This document shows, piece after piece, positions 32,358 to 41,464 of a stretch of DNA of 64,000 nt. The position numbers and the translations under genes were made by a program. The notes under the pieces are model-generated. The model saw nothing but the letters and a program-made list of their open reading frames with translations, was not told where the DNA came from and made no database searches. The stretch comes from CAXBMB01 sp963976695 (GTDB taxonomy: Bacteria; Pseudomonadota; Alphaproteobacteria; Kiloniellales; DSM-21159). The first letter of the stretch is position 1; every line of letters starts with the position of its first letter. The stretch covers positions 1-64,000 of the forward strand of contig CAXBMB010000011.1 of assembly GCA_963976695.1 (NCBI GenBank), read 5' to 3'.

Positions 32358-34493
32358 ATGTCCGATAGCGGTGACAGCGGCGCAAGAAGCAACCTCAGCA
32401 CGCTGATGAACAGCGACGGCGCTCTTACGCCCAACAAAGTGCTGACCGCGCTGAGACGTGGCGACATCGCCCTGGCCTTGGGCATGACGGCGATTCTGAT
32501 TGTCCTCATCCTTCCGATGCCGCCTTGGCTGCTCGATTTCGGCCTGGCGATTTCCATGACCCTGTCGGTCTTGGTTCTGATGACCGTGCTGTTCATCAAC
32601 CGGGCGCTGGACTTCTCATCCTTTCCAACGGTGCTGCTGATCTCGACCATGTTGAGGCTGTCGCTCAACCTGGCCTCCACCCGTCTCATTCTCGCCAAGG
32701 GCCACGAGGGCACCGCCGCCGCCGGACAGATCATCCAGGCCTTCGGCAACTTCGTCATGGGCGGTAATTTCGTCATCGGCATCATCATCTTCGCCATCCT
32801 GGTGCTGGTGAACTTTATCGTCATTACCAAGGGCTCGGGTCGAATCGCCGAAGTTTCGGCGCGCTTTAGCCTGGACGCCATGCCCGGCAAGCAAATGGCC
32901 ATCGACGCCGACCTGTCCAGCGGCTTGATTGACGAAACCGCCGCCCGCCAACGGCGCAAGGACCTGGAAGGAGAAAGCACCTTCTATGGATCGATGGACG
33001 GCGCGGCCAAGTTCGTCCGCGGCGACGCCATCGCCGGTCTGCTGATCACCTTCATCAATGTGATCGGCGGCATCATCATCGGCGTCGCGCAGATGGATCT
33101 GACCTTCTCCGAGGCCGCCAACAACTACACCCTGCTGACCGTCGGCGACGGCTTGATCACCCAGATTCCGGCGCTGATCGTGTCCACCGGCGCGGGCCTC
33201 TTGGTCACCAAGGCGACGGCGGAAGGCTCGACCGACCAGGCGGTCTTCGGACAGTTGGGGGGCTATCCCCGGGCCTTGGCGCTGTCGAGCTTTCTAATGC
33301 TGGCGATGGCGATCCTGCCGGGAATTCCGGCCATTCCCTTCTTGATGCTGTCGGCCATTGCCGGCGGATTCGCGTTTGTCAGCAACCGTCGCCAAGGTGC
33401 GGCCGAACAGAAGATCCACGCGCGCGAGGAAGAGGAAGCCGCAGCGGTTCCGGTGGCCGAGGAGCCGATCGCCAACATTCTGCAAATCGATCAGGTTCGG
33501 CTGGAGTTGGGCTACGGCCTGCTGCCCTTGCTGAACAACCAAGGCGGCCAGAAACTGACCGACCAGATCAAGTCCCTGCGCCGCCAATTGGCGCAGGAGC
33601 TGGGCTTTGTGCTGCCCTCCGTGCGCATTCAGGACAACCTGCAACTTCCCCCCAACACCTACGTCTTGCGGCTGAAGGAGGTGGAGGCCGGGCGCGGCGA
33701 GATGCGGCCCAATATGTTGCTGGTGATGGATCCCCGCGGCGAGCCGATCGGGCTGCCGGGCGAAGAGACCGTGGAGCCGACCTTCGGACTTCCCGCCATG
33801 TGGATCGCCGAAAGCGCGCGCGAGGAAGCGCTATTTCGCGGCTACACGGTGGTCGACCCGCAAACGGTGATCACCACGCACCTGACCGAGATCATCAAGG
33901 ACAACATGCCCGAGCTGCTGTCCTACAGCGAAACGCAAAAATTGATGGATGAACTGGACAAGGACCATCAAAAGCTGATCGCCGACCTGATCCCCAACCA
34001 GATCGCCGTGGGCGGCGTCCAGCGGGTTTTGCAAAATCTGCTCAACGAGCGGGTTTCGATCCGCGATCTGCCGACCATCCTGGAAGGCATTTCCGAGGCC
34101 TGCGGCTACACCCGCTCGGTGACCACGATCACAGAGCACGTTCGCTCGCGCCTGTCCCGGCAGATCTCCAACGACAACGCCACGGAAGAGGGGGTGGTCG
34201 CGCTGGTCAGCCTGTCGCCGGCCTGGGAACAGACCTTTGTCGAGTCCCTGGTGGGCGATGGCGAGGAAAAGCAGCTTTCCCTACCCCCCAGCCGCTTGCA
34301 GGAATTCATCAACGCGGTGCGTCAGACGTTGGAGAGACACGCCATGACCGGCGCCTCGCCGGCGCTGTTAACCTCGCCGCGCGTTCGCCCCTACGTTCGC
34401 TCCATCATTGAACGATTCCGCCCGGCTACCGTGGTGCTTTCCCAAAACGAAATTCACCCCAAGGCGAAGATAAAAACCTTGGGGCAAATATGA
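32358..34493 (+). CDS. flhA: Flagellar export gate protein FlhA
   Basis: FlhA is the large export-gate component. The 711-residue protein has about eight N-terminal membrane segments (residues 35-325) with the FHIPEP-family motifs STMLRLSLNLASTRLILAKG and GRIAEVSARFSLDAMPGKQM. A cytoplasmic linker and C-terminal substrate-docking domain follow, with VLQNLLNERVSIRDLPTILE. It follows flbD by 81 bases and precedes flhF. Confidence 0.97.
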   Translation: MSDSGDSGARSNLSTLMNSDGALTPNKVLTALRRGDIALALGMTAILIVLILPMPPWLLDFGLAISMTLSVLVLMTVLFINRALDFSSFPTVLLISTMLRLSLNLASTRLILAKGHEGTAAAGQIIQAFGNFVMGGNFVIGIIIFAILVLVNFIVITKGSGRIAEVSARFSLDAMPGKQMAIDADLSSGLIDETAARQRRKDLEGESTFYGSMDGAAKFVRGDAIAGLLITFINVIGGIIIGVAQMDLTFSEAANNYTLLTVGDGLITQIPALIVSTGAGLLVTKATAEGSTDQAVFGQLGGYPRALALSSFLMLAMAILPGIPAIPFLMLSAIAGGFAFVSNRRQGAAEQKIHAREEEEAAAVPVAEEPIANILQIDQVRLELGYGLLPLLNNQGGQKLTDQIKSLRRQLAQELGFVLPSVRIQDNLQLPPNTYVLRLKEVEAGRGEMRPNMLLVMDPRGEPIGLPGEETVEPTFGLPAMWIAESAREEALFRGYTVVDPQTVITTHLTEIIKDNMPELLSYSETQKLMDELDKDHQKLIADLIPNQIAVGGVQRVLQNLLNERVSIRDLPTILEGISEACGYTRSVTTITEHVRSRLSRQISNDNATEEGVVALVSLSPAWEQTFVESLVGDGEEKQLSLPPSRLQEFINAVRQTLERHAMTGASPALLTSPRVRPYVRSIIERFRPATVVLSQNEIHPKAKIKTLGQI

Positions 34494-34542
34494 TCGAGCA
34501 AATGGCAATGGGTAAAATTGCACAACCAAAGGCCGCCGTCCG

Positions 34543-35541
34543 ATGAAGATGAAAAGCTTCAGCGGCGGCTCCTTGCCAGACGCCATGGCACAGGTGCGCC
34601 AGGTTTTCGGCGACGACGCGGTGATCCTCGACACTCAAAAAATCGAAGGCGGCGGGATCCGCGTCACTGCGGCGGTGGAGGCCGATCCCGGCGACCGGAT
34701 CAGCCAAACCATCGAGACCACCGGCGCGGTGGTCGCCGAACTGGGCGACGTCTTGGAATACCACCGGGTCCCCATGGCCCTGGCCGACAAGCTGATGGCC
34801 GCGGCGGCGGCGCTGCTCGACGAACAGCCGGAGATAATGCTGGCCGGCGCGCTGGACTACCTGCTGCGGTTTGGCGCCTTGCCGGGCGAACGTCACCAGA
34901 CCGGCTCCTCGATTCCGCGCCGCCCGGTCATGATGCTCGGGCCTCCCGGCAGCGGCAAGAGCGCCACCGCCGCCAAAATCTGCGCCCGTCACCGTGTCGC
35001 CGGCGAAGCGGTCCGTCTGATTTCCATGGACACCGTGACCGCCGGCGCGCGCGAGCAGGCCCAGGCCTATGCCCAGGCCTTGGATATCCCGCTGGTGATG
35101 GCAGGCGACGTTGACGCGCTGTCCGACGCTCTGGAGGCCGCCGGATCGAAGGAACTGGTGGTTATCGATACCGTTGGCATCAATCCCTTCGATGATGCCG
35201 ACCGCGATCATCTTTGCCTGTCGTTGAACGCGAGCGGCGCCGACGGCGTGGTCATTCTGGCCGCCGGCGGCGACGCCTTGGAATCGGCGGAAACCGCCAC
35301 GGCCTTTGCCGAATGCGGCGCCCGCCGACTGATTGCCACCCGGATCGACGCCGCGCGCCGCTTTGGCGGGATCCTCACCGCCGCGCAGGCTGGAAAACTA
35401 CAGCTGTCGGCGCTGGGCATTTCCCCTTCCATCGGCAGTGGGATAATCTCCATTTCGCCGGTCAAGTTGGCGCGCTTGCTCTTGCCTGCCAGAGATGGAC
35501 AAGAAGAACAGAACCACCTCGTAGCAGGATTGAGGCGATGA
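34543..35541 (+). CDS. flhF: SRP-type GTPase FlhF (polar flagellum placement)
   Basis: FlhF recruits the first flagellar components to the cell pole. The 332-residue protein has the N-terminal region (MKMKSFSGGSLPDAMAQVRQ), the P loop GPPGSGKS at residues 133-140, the DTVTAGAREQAQAYAQ segment typical of SRP GTPases, and ARRLIATRIDAARRFGGIL. The G3 motif reads DTVG. Its stop overlaps the flhG start (ATGA), so the two partners are translationally coupled. Presence of this pair points to polar flagella. Confidence 0.93.
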   Translation: MKMKSFSGGSLPDAMAQVRQVFGDDAVILDTQKIEGGGIRVTAAVEADPGDRISQTIETTGAVVAELGDVLEYHRVPMALADKLMAAAAALLDEQPEIMLAGALDYLLRFGALPGERHQTGSSIPRRPVMMLGPPGSGKSATAAKICARHRVAGEAVRLISMDTVTAGAREQAQAYAQALDIPLVMAGDVDALSDALEAAGSKELVVIDTVGINPFDDADRDHLCLSLNASGADGVVILAAGGDALESAETATAFAECGARRLIATRIDAARRFGGILTAAQAGKLQLSALGISPSIGSGIISISPVKLARLLLPARDGQEEQNHLVAGLRR

Positions 35542-36326
35542 ATAAGGTAGATTCTCTGATGGCACAATTGGCCCCCAATGGGGGGAAAAAATCCCAGCTT
35601 CTGGCGGTGGCGTCCGGCAAGGGAGGCGTCGGCAAGACGTGGCTGTCCATCACGCTGGCCCATGCGCTGGCGCGCCAAAACAAAAAGATCCTGCTGTTTG
35701 ACGGCGACCTGGGCCTGGCCAACGTCGATGTCCAGCTGGGTCTTGCTCCCGCTGTTGACCTGGGCGGCGTCCTGGCCGGCACCTATGACCTCAAGGCCGC
35801 CACCTCCAGATACGAAGACGGCGGGTTCGATGTCATCGCCGGCCGGTCGGGCTCGGGCTCGCTGGCCGCCTTGCCGACGGATCGACTGCGCGCCCTGGGC
35901 AGCCAACTGACCAGCCTATCGCAGGACTATGATAGCGTGCTGTTGGATCTGGGCGCGGGCATTGATCGCACCGTGCGCCAGTTGGCGTCCCTGGCCTCGC
36001 CGATTTTGGTGGTGTGCACCGACGAGCCAACCTCCCTGACCGACGCCTATGCCTTTATCAAGCTGACCGTGGCGCAAAATCGCAACGCCGACCTGCGGGT
36101 GGTGATCAACATGGCCGGGTCAAAGAGCGAGGCCGAGCGAACCTACACAACGCTGCGCAAGGCCTGCGAAAATTTCCTAAAGATTACCCCGCCCCTGGCC
36201 GGCCTGGTGCGGCGCGATTCCCATGTCAAACAGGCCATTCGCGCCCAGTCTCCGCTGCTGCAACGCTTCCCCAATTGCGACGCCGCCCAGGATATCGAAG
36301 CCTTGGCGAAAAGTCTGCTAAGCTAG
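35538..36326 (+). CDS. flhG: MinD-like ATPase FlhG/FleN (flagellar number control)
   Basis: FlhG limits the number of polar flagella and stimulates FlhF GTPase. The 262-residue product has the deviant Walker A SGKGGVGKT, LLFDGDLGLANVDVQLGL, YDSVLLDLGAGIDRTV and VCTDEPTSLTDAYAFIK. The ATG at 35538 overlaps the flhF stop; an open frame reaching back to 35214 is only the alternative frame inside flhF. The C-terminal amphipathic membrane-targeting helix is not obvious. Confidence 0.94.
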   Translation: MNKVDSLMAQLAPNGGKKSQLLAVASGKGGVGKTWLSITLAHALARQNKKILLFDGDLGLANVDVQLGLAPAVDLGGVLAGTYDLKAATSRYEDGGFDVIAGRSGSGSLAALPTDRLRALGSQLTSLSQDYDSVLLDLGAGIDRTVRQLASLASPILVVCTDEPTSLTDAYAFIKLTVAQNRNADLRVVINMAGSKSEAERTYTTLRKACENFLKITPPLAGLVRRDSHVKQAIRAQSPLLQRFPNCDAAQDIEALAKSLLS

Positions 36327-36577
36327 CGGCGGCGTGACAACGGAAGCGACGCGCCTTGCGCTTCTTTCCACCTCGGCCACCGTCCAAGACCCGGGGCTTT
36401 GGACGGTAGCCCATAATTGAGCAAGACCCGGTGATGGCGTTACCCGAGCGATAAATCACCGCCACTTTGTGCGAGAATTTCTGCGAGAAGGTTTGATAGA
36501 AAAAACATCCATTACGAGAATTGAGCGATGACCTGCTATCCTCAGACCAAGCTTGACCAGCAGTTGGTGGACGCGCG
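36327..36577. other. Spacer between flhG and the FliK-like gene
   Basis: A 9-bp inverted repeat (ACCGTCCAA at 36379-36387, TTGGACGGT at 36399-36407) forms a hairpin without a T run. A 17-codon frame (36528-36581, MTCYPQTKLDQQLVDAR) ends in TGA overlapping the next ATG (CGATGA). It could be a coupled leader peptide, but it has no good ribosome binding site. Confidence 0.35.
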
Positions 36578-38188
36578 ATGAGCGACGTGGGCGGCGGCGT
36601 GCGCATTCCCTCCACCGGCAGCGCCCCGGCCGGCCCCAGCGGCACGCCGGGACAGGTTATCAACCCGCCGCCATCGGCGCTCCAACTTGTTTCGGGCGAC
36701 AACCTGGGCGGCACGGTGGTTGGGGCGAACAAGCAGGGGCAGTTGCTGATCAAGACCGAGTTGGGCCAACTGACCCTGCAAACCACCGCCAAGCTGCCGG
36801 TCGGCGCGCAGGTGAACTTGCAGATTCGCCAAACCGGCTCGGAACTCTATGTCCTGATCTTCCCCAGCTATAAGAAAGCCAAGGACCGGGTGGCGCGCCC
36901 CACAGCCGAACCGACGCCAAATCCCGGCGGCCCGGCCGCGCCAAACCGCACCGGCGCCAACAGCGGCGCGGCGCTGCGCCAGGACACCACCAGCTTGGGT
37001 CAACGGGTCAGCGCAACCCTGCAGGCGTTGCCGCCGCAGGACGGTAAGGCGGGGCAGCCGCTTGGTGGCGTCGCCGCCGCGCCGCCAGGAAGCGCGGGAC
37101 GCCTCGGCCAGTCCAGCAGCGGCGCCTTGTCCGCCTATGCCGGCCCCACCGCCAACGCCCCGGTGTTACCGAGCGGCGGCCTGAGCGCCGGTGCCATGCT
37201 GACCTTGCGCATTCTTTCGGTCCTGCCGCCGCCACCAACCGGCCCAGAGCCCTTGGGCGGCGCCAGCAGCCTGACGACCCCCGAGAAACTGCCGCCCCCA
37301 GAGAAGCTGCCGGGCAATGTCCTGCGTTTCACCGGCCTGGTTATTGGTCAAAATGGCCAGGGGCGCCCGCTGCTGCAAAGTCCCGTCGGGCTCTTGGTGC
37401 TGAATTTGCAGGTCAACCTGCCGGTTGGCAGCCGCATCGTTTTGGAAAGCGAGCCGGTCAGCGCGGCGGCGGCGCGGCCGGTGGACTCGCCGCCGCTTGC
37501 CACCGGCCTTACCGCCGCCACCGATGGTTGGAAATCCCTGCAGGACGCCCTGATCATCCTGGGCGCGTCGACGACCAGCCACGCCGCTCAGGCGCTGAAC
37601 GGCCGCCTGCCCAAGCCCGACGCCAAGCTGACCAGTTCACTGCTGTTTTTCATGGCGGCCCTCAGAACCGGCGACCTGGCCGCCTGGATGCCCTCGATCA
37701 GCCTCGCCTATCTCAAACAACTGGGCAAAGACGACCTGCTGCAAAAACTGGGGCAGGACTTTAGCCAACTTTCCCGCCTGGCCGGCGAACAGGACCTTGC
37801 CGCCGACTGGCGGCTTTTCCTGCTGCCCTTCATCGATGACGGTCAACTGCGCCAGATACGGCTGTTTTTACGTCAAGGCGGGCATGGGAGCGACGGGCAC
37901 GACCAGGACGACCAGGGCCCCGAAGCCACGCGCTTCGTGCTTGATGTGGACATGAGCCGTCTGGGATCGATGCAACTGGATGGCCTGGTGCGCGAAAACC
38001 GCTTCGATCTCGTGCTGCGCAGCCGCCAGCAGCTGTCCCCGCAACTGCGTCAGGATATTGACGGGATCTTTAACAACGCCAATGAGATCGCCGGCTTCAC
38101 CGGCAGTTTGAACTTCCAAAGTTCCAACCAGTGGCAGCAGATGAAATTACCCAGCGGCGCCGGCCCCAACGAAACGCTGCTGGTGTGA
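36578..38188 (+). CDS. FliK-like C-terminal domain protein, function unknown
   Basis: I do not recognise this 536-residue protein as a named family. The N-terminal part has a compact beta-like repeat (LGGTVVGANKQGQLLIKTEL, then LPVGAQVNLQIRQTGSELYV) that recurs near residues 245-295 (FTGLVIGQNGQGRPLLQSPV, then LPVGSRIVLES). The middle is G/P/A-rich. The C-terminal 100 residues (FVLDVDMSRLGSMQLDGLVR, then RFDLVLRSRQQLSPQLRQDI) resemble the Flg_hook fold of FliK proteins, where a conserved LG leads into a beta strand. With a true FliK at 20855, it may be a second hook-length-like or export-related protein. It lies between flhG and the convergent fliJ-fliI. Confidence 0.6.
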   Translation: MSDVGGGVRIPSTGSAPAGPSGTPGQVINPPPSALQLVSGDNLGGTVVGANKQGQLLIKTELGQLTLQTTAKLPVGAQVNLQIRQTGSELYVLIFPSYKKAKDRVARPTAEPTPNPGGPAAPNRTGANSGAALRQDTTSLGQRVSATLQALPPQDGKAGQPLGGVAAAPPGSAGRLGQSSSGALSAYAGPTANAPVLPSGGLSAGAMLTLRILSVLPPPPTGPEPLGGASSLTTPEKLPPPEKLPGNVLRFTGLVIGQNGQGRPLLQSPVGLLVLNLQVNLPVGSRIVLESEPVSAAAARPVDSPPLATGLTAATDGWKSLQDALIILGASTTSHAAQALNGRLPKPDAKLTSSLLFFMAALRTGDLAAWMPSISLAYLKQLGKDDLLQKLGQDFSQLSRLAGEQDLAADWRLFLLPFIDDGQLRQIRLFLRQGGHGSDGHDQDDQGPEATRFVLDVDMSRLGSMQLDGLVRENRFDLVLRSRQQLSPQLRQDIDGIFNNANEIAGFTGSLNFQSSNQWQQMKLPSGAGPNETLLV

Positions 38189-38231
38189 CCCTACTGGTGT
38201 GACCCCTCTCGGGTGACCCTTCTCGGGTGAC
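38183..38231. repeat. Short imperfect direct repeats after the FliK-like gene
   Basis: The segment has two GGTGTGACCC units followed by two CTCGGGTGACC units in tandem, starting inside the last codons of the FliK-like gene. It looks like local duplication at the convergent gene border. Confidence 0.6.
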
Positions 38232-38295
38232 CGTCAGCGCCCGTTTGCCGCTCTCCGACAAGATATCTTCTTGCCGGAGGGTGATTGACCAACCC

Positions 38296-38718
38296 TCAAC
38301 TGCAGTTCTTCCGGCGATGCAACTCCAGGCCCAGGTCATCCAGGAAGGACTGCTCCTTGCGCGACAGCTTTTGCTTTTTCTTCTTTTCCATGTTGGCGTG
38401 GGCCAACTCGTACTTTTTCAGCTCCCGGAAAGACTGGGCGACCTCCTCGCGGGCCTGATCAATTTTCCCCATCACCTGGGCCATCGAGGTCTTTAAATTT
38501 TCGCGCCGCTGAAGCGCGGCTTCATAGAAGGCGGTGAACCCGGTGGCCAGTTGGGTCGAATTTGTGGCCACGGCTTTTTCCTGCTCGACGGCCTGATCCA
38601 GGGCGAGGATATCCTGCTGAATTTGCTCAGCCAGCTTCTCCATTTCGCCGAGCAGGCGACGCTTCTCGTCCAACTTCCAGCGGTTCAGGCGCATCAGGTT
38701 CGGCAGCGAGGAAGACAT
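38296..38718 (-). CDS. fliJ: Flagellar export chaperone FliJ
   Basis: FliJ is the coiled-coil stalk of the export ATPase. The 140-residue, charge-rich helical protein (LMRLNRWKLDEKRRLLGEME, then EEVAQSFRELKKYELAHANM) ends with a basic cluster (EKKKKQKLSRKEQ). Its start overlaps the fliI stop by one base (TGATG on the minus strand), so it is coupled to the ATPase gene. Confidence 0.88.
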   Translation of the reverse strand: MSSSLPNLMRLNRWKLDEKRRLLGEMEKLAEQIQQDILALDQAVEQEKAVATNSTQLATGFTAFYEAALQRRENLKTSMAQVMGKIDQAREEVAQSFRELKKYELAHANMEKKKKQKLSRKEQSFLDDLGLELHRRKNCS

Positions 38719-40169
38719 CAGCCACTACCTCCCACCGGCGCGCCCGCGGCGGTAGCCCCGGCCTGCGGCGCCCCGCCATCCGGGGCCGCGCCCTGCGCTT
38801 CCAAGGCTGCCAGCGCGGCTTGCCAGTCGATCCCGAGAATTTTCGCCAGTTGGCCATAGCCGTCGTCCAACACCGAGCGCTCGTGCTTGCCCTGCGTGAG
38901 GAATTCCTCAATCGGCCCGTTGTAGCGAATGGCTTCATCCACCTGCGGGTCGCTGCCCTGCCGGTAGGCGCCGATTCGGATCAGTTCGGCCATATCCTCG
39001 TAGCTGGACAGCAGGGATCGCGCCCGCATCACCAACGCGGTTTCCACGGCATTGTTGCAGGCCGGCATGGTACGCGAGACGCTGCGCAGCAGGTTGATGG
39101 CCGGATAGCGTCCCCGCTCGCCGATCGCGCGTTCAAGGACGATGTGGCCATCCAGAATGCCGCGCACCGCATCGGCGATCGGTTCGTTGTGGTCATCGCC
39201 TTCCACCAGCACCGTAAACAGCCCGGTGATCGATCCCTGACCATTGATGCCGGGACCGGCCCGTTCCAGCAAACGCGGCAACTCGGCAAACACCGAAGGG
39301 GTATAGCCCTTGCTCGCCGGCGGCTCGCCGGCCGACAGACCGATTTCGCGCATCGCCATGGCAAAGCGGGTGATGGAATCCATCAGGCACAGCACCTGCT
39401 GGCCCTGTTCACGAAAATACTCCGACAGCGCCAGGGTAACGTGCGCGGCCTGGCGGCGCATCAACGGCGGCTCGTCGGAGGTGGCGACCACGACAACGGA
39501 CCGCGCCAGGCCTTCGGGGCCCAGGTCGTCCTCCAGCCACTCCTGCACTTCCCGGCCCCGCTCGCCGATCAGCCCGATCACGTTGACATCCGATTCCGTG
39601 TAGCGCGCCAGCATCGAAAGCAGCACCGACTTGCCCACGCCGGAGCCGGCAAAAATTCCCATCCGCTGCCCCCGGCAGCAGGTCAGGAAGGTGTTGATCG
39701 CCCGCACGCCCAAATCAATCTTAGTGCCCACCCGCTGGCGGCCGTGGGCCGGCGGCGGTTCATTGCGCAAACGATAGGCCGCCTGCCCCATGGGCAAGGG
39801 ACCCTTGCCGTCGATCGGTTCGCCGAGGGCGTTGATCACCCGGCCCAACCAGGCCTCGGAAGGCCAGATCACCGGTTCGGTCGACGCCAGCTCGGCCTTG
39901 CAACCCAGGCCGATGCCGTCCAGCGGACCAAAGGGCAACAGCAGCGCATGGCCGTCACGGAACCCCACCGCCTCGCAGGCCACCTGGCGACCGTTTCGGG
40001 CGTGCAGCACACAGCGTCCGCCAATGGCCAGAACACCATCCAGGCCCGCCACCTGCACCATCATGCCCAGAATGCCGGAAACCCGTCCGTAGACGCGATG
40101 ATCCTGCAGCTGGTTTAGTTCATCAATCAGACCAAAGAGGGGAGAGGTCATCGCTAAGCTGGTCCACAC
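38718..40169 (-). CDS. fliI: Flagellar export ATPase FliI
   Basis: FliI is the hexameric ATPase that powers and primes flagellar export. The 483-residue protein has the Walker A GSGVGKS (in GIFAGSGVGKSVLLSMLARY), the Walker B region QVLCLMDSITRFAMAMREIG and the family segment GEPPASKGYTPSVFAELPRL. The last 30 residues are A/G-rich. The start is a GTG at 40169; an ATG six codons inside (MTSPLFGLIDE) is a possible alternative. It is divergent from ctrA. Confidence 0.95.
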   Translation of the reverse strand: MWTSLAMTSPLFGLIDELNQLQDHRVYGRVSGILGMMVQVAGLDGVLAIGGRCVLHARNGRQVACEAVGFRDGHALLLPFGPLDGIGLGCKAELASTEPVIWPSEAWLGRVINALGEPIDGKGPLPMGQAAYRLRNEPPPAHGRQRVGTKIDLGVRAINTFLTCCRGQRMGIFAGSGVGKSVLLSMLARYTESDVNVIGLIGERGREVQEWLEDDLGPEGLARSVVVVATSDEPPLMRRQAAHVTLALSEYFREQGQQVLCLMDSITRFAMAMREIGLSAGEPPASKGYTPSVFAELPRLLERAGPGINGQGSITGLFTVLVEGDDHNEPIADAVRGILDGHIVLERAIGERGRYPAINLLRSVSRTMPACNNAVETALVMRARSLLSSYEDMAELIRIGAYRQGSDPQVDEAIRYNGPIEEFLTQGKHERSVLDDGYGQLAKILGIDWQAALAALEAQGAAPDGGAPQAGATAAGAPVGGSG

Positions 40170-40284
40170 CTTTATCGGCTATCGCTATCGCGGGATCGAT
40201 AGTCCGAGATAGATTTCCCGCCTGAGAAGCGCGCCGCAGGGTCGTCTGAAGCGCCGTCGCGACCGCCAGTTTGACCGATGTCAT

Positions 40285-40303
40285 TTAATTATTCGTAAAC
40301 CAT
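40285..40303 (+). promoter_or_regulatory. CtrA box between fliI and ctrA
   Basis: TTAATTATTCGTAAACCAT fits the extended consensus TTAA-N7-TTAACCAT with one mismatch. It lies 116 bases from the fliI start and 225 from ctrA, so it could serve either gene. Confidence 0.6.
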
Positions 40304-40476
40304 AGAACGACATTTCTGATATAGCCTTAACGGGATTATGGCGACTAACTTCCGCCCATACCGTGATTTTTCCGCCGTTTCCGCCTTTAAGACATTGAAT
40401 TTTCGCGGCCGCCGGAAAGTGTACTTCACCTGAAAAGGTTAATGAGGTAAGGTTTTTTCAATAAAGATAACCAAAG

Positions 40477-40484
40477 ATGGTTAA
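40477..40484 (-). promoter_or_regulatory. CtrA half-site near the ctrA start
   Basis: The minus strand reads TTAACCAT, the complete right half of the CtrA consensus, 43 bases before the ctrA ATG. It fits autoregulation but is only a half-site. Confidence 0.4.
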
Positions 40485-40527
40485 CAGTCAGCCTGCCCAT
40501 AGGCGGAATTGCGCGAAAGGTTAAGCT

Positions 40528-41235
40528 ATGCGTGTACTTTTGGTCGAAGACGACACCGCTCTAGCTAAAAGCATTGAGATGATGTTGCGAGCCGATGGTT
40601 ATATTTGCGACCTCACCGATATGGGCGAAGACGGCTTGGAAATCGGCAAGCTCTACGACTACGACATCATCATCCTCGACATCATGCTGCCGGATATTGA
40701 CGGCTATGAAGTGCTGCGCAGATTACGGAGCGCAAAGGTCAACACGCCGATCTTGATTCTTTCCGGCCTGAACGGGCTGGACGACAAAATCAGGGGCCTG
40801 GGATTTGGCGCCGACGACTACCTGACCAAGCCGTTCGACAAACGCGAATTGGTCGCCCGAATCCAGGCCATCGTGCGCCGTTCCAAAGGCCATGCGGACT
40901 CGGTGATCCGAACCGGCAAGCTGAATGTGAATCTGGATTCCCGCATCGTCGAGGTTGATAGCCATCCGATCCACTTGACCGGCAAGGAATACGGCATCCT
41001 CGAACTGCTGTCGCTGCGCAAGGGCACCACCTTGACCAAGGAAATGTTTCTCAATCACCTCTACGGCGGAATTGACGAGCCGGAACTGAAGATTATCGAT
41101 GTCTTCGTCTGTAAGCTGCGCAAGAAACTGTCCAGCGCCACCGGCGGCGAAAACTATATCGAGACCGTTTGGGGCCGCGGCTATGTGCTGCGAAACCCGA
41201 TAGAAAACGAAGAGCCGCAGGCCGTCGCGAGCTGA
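40528..41235 (+). CDS. ctrA: Cell-cycle response regulator CtrA
   Basis: CtrA is the alphaproteobacterial OmpR-type master regulator of motility and, in some orders, of the cell cycle. The 235-residue product has a full receiver (acidic pair E7-D8-D9, phosphoacceptor D51 in IILDIMLPDIDGYEVL, lysine in DYLTKPFDK). A winged-helix DNA-binding domain follows (LTGKEYGILELLSLRKGTTL, then MFLNHLYGGIDEPELKIIDV, VCKLRKKL and WGRGYVLR), nearly invariant in CtrA. It ends in AVAS, not the AA that serves as the ClpXP degron in Caulobacter. Its relay partner ChpT is at 51316 and its inhibitor SciP at 24976. It is next to fliI-fliJ. Confidence 0.96.
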   Translation: MRVLLVEDDTALAKSIEMMLRADGYICDLTDMGEDGLEIGKLYDYDIIILDIMLPDIDGYEVLRRLRSAKVNTPILILSGLNGLDDKIRGLGFGADDYLTKPFDKRELVARIQAIVRRSKGHADSVIRTGKLNVNLDSRIVEVDSHPIHLTGKEYGILELLSLRKGTTLTKEMFLNHLYGGIDEPELKIIDVFVCKLRKKLSSATGGENYIETVWGRGYVLRNPIENEEPQAVAS

Positions 41236-41396
41236 CCGCGCCCGCCGCGGGACGCGGCGATCTGGACCTATCGGCCTAGACGCAGTAATCGCGAGTAGTG
41301 ATCGTGAAGCACCGCCCCTAGCGAGGCAGCGCCGACGCATCTTTTCCAGTCAATCGCGTCCCAATCAATCGAATCAATCGCGCGCCCGGGTCCGAC

Positions 41397-41434
41397 CGGT
41401 TTAACGAGGATCGCCTGGTGATCCGGTTAAACCG
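41397..41434. terminator. Hairpin between convergent ctrA and cheR
   Basis: CGGTTTAAC at 41397-41405 and GGATC at 41408-41412 pair with GATCC at 41420-41424 and GGTTAAACCG at 41425-41434, leaving a small internal bulge. There is no long T run, so termination is likely but not certain. AATCAATCG-like short repeats lie just before it (41347-41383). Confidence 0.5.
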
Positions 41435-41464
41435 CGACTCCGCCCCGCCGGCCGGTCGATCACA

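Larger units (their letters stand above)
40170..40527. other. Divergent fliI-ctrA control region
   Basis: This 358-base gap is AT-rich from about 40280 on. It contains a near-consensus CtrA box (40285-40303), a reversed CtrA half-site (40477-40484) and a 5-bp inverted repeat (40469-40473 with 40478-40482). No GANTC methylation site was seen, unlike the Caulobacter ctrA promoter. No gene was seen. Confidence 0.55.

Noticed and set aside
38562..40118. 518-codon open frame opposite fliI
   Set aside because: Antisense shadow of the well-conserved ATPase gene.
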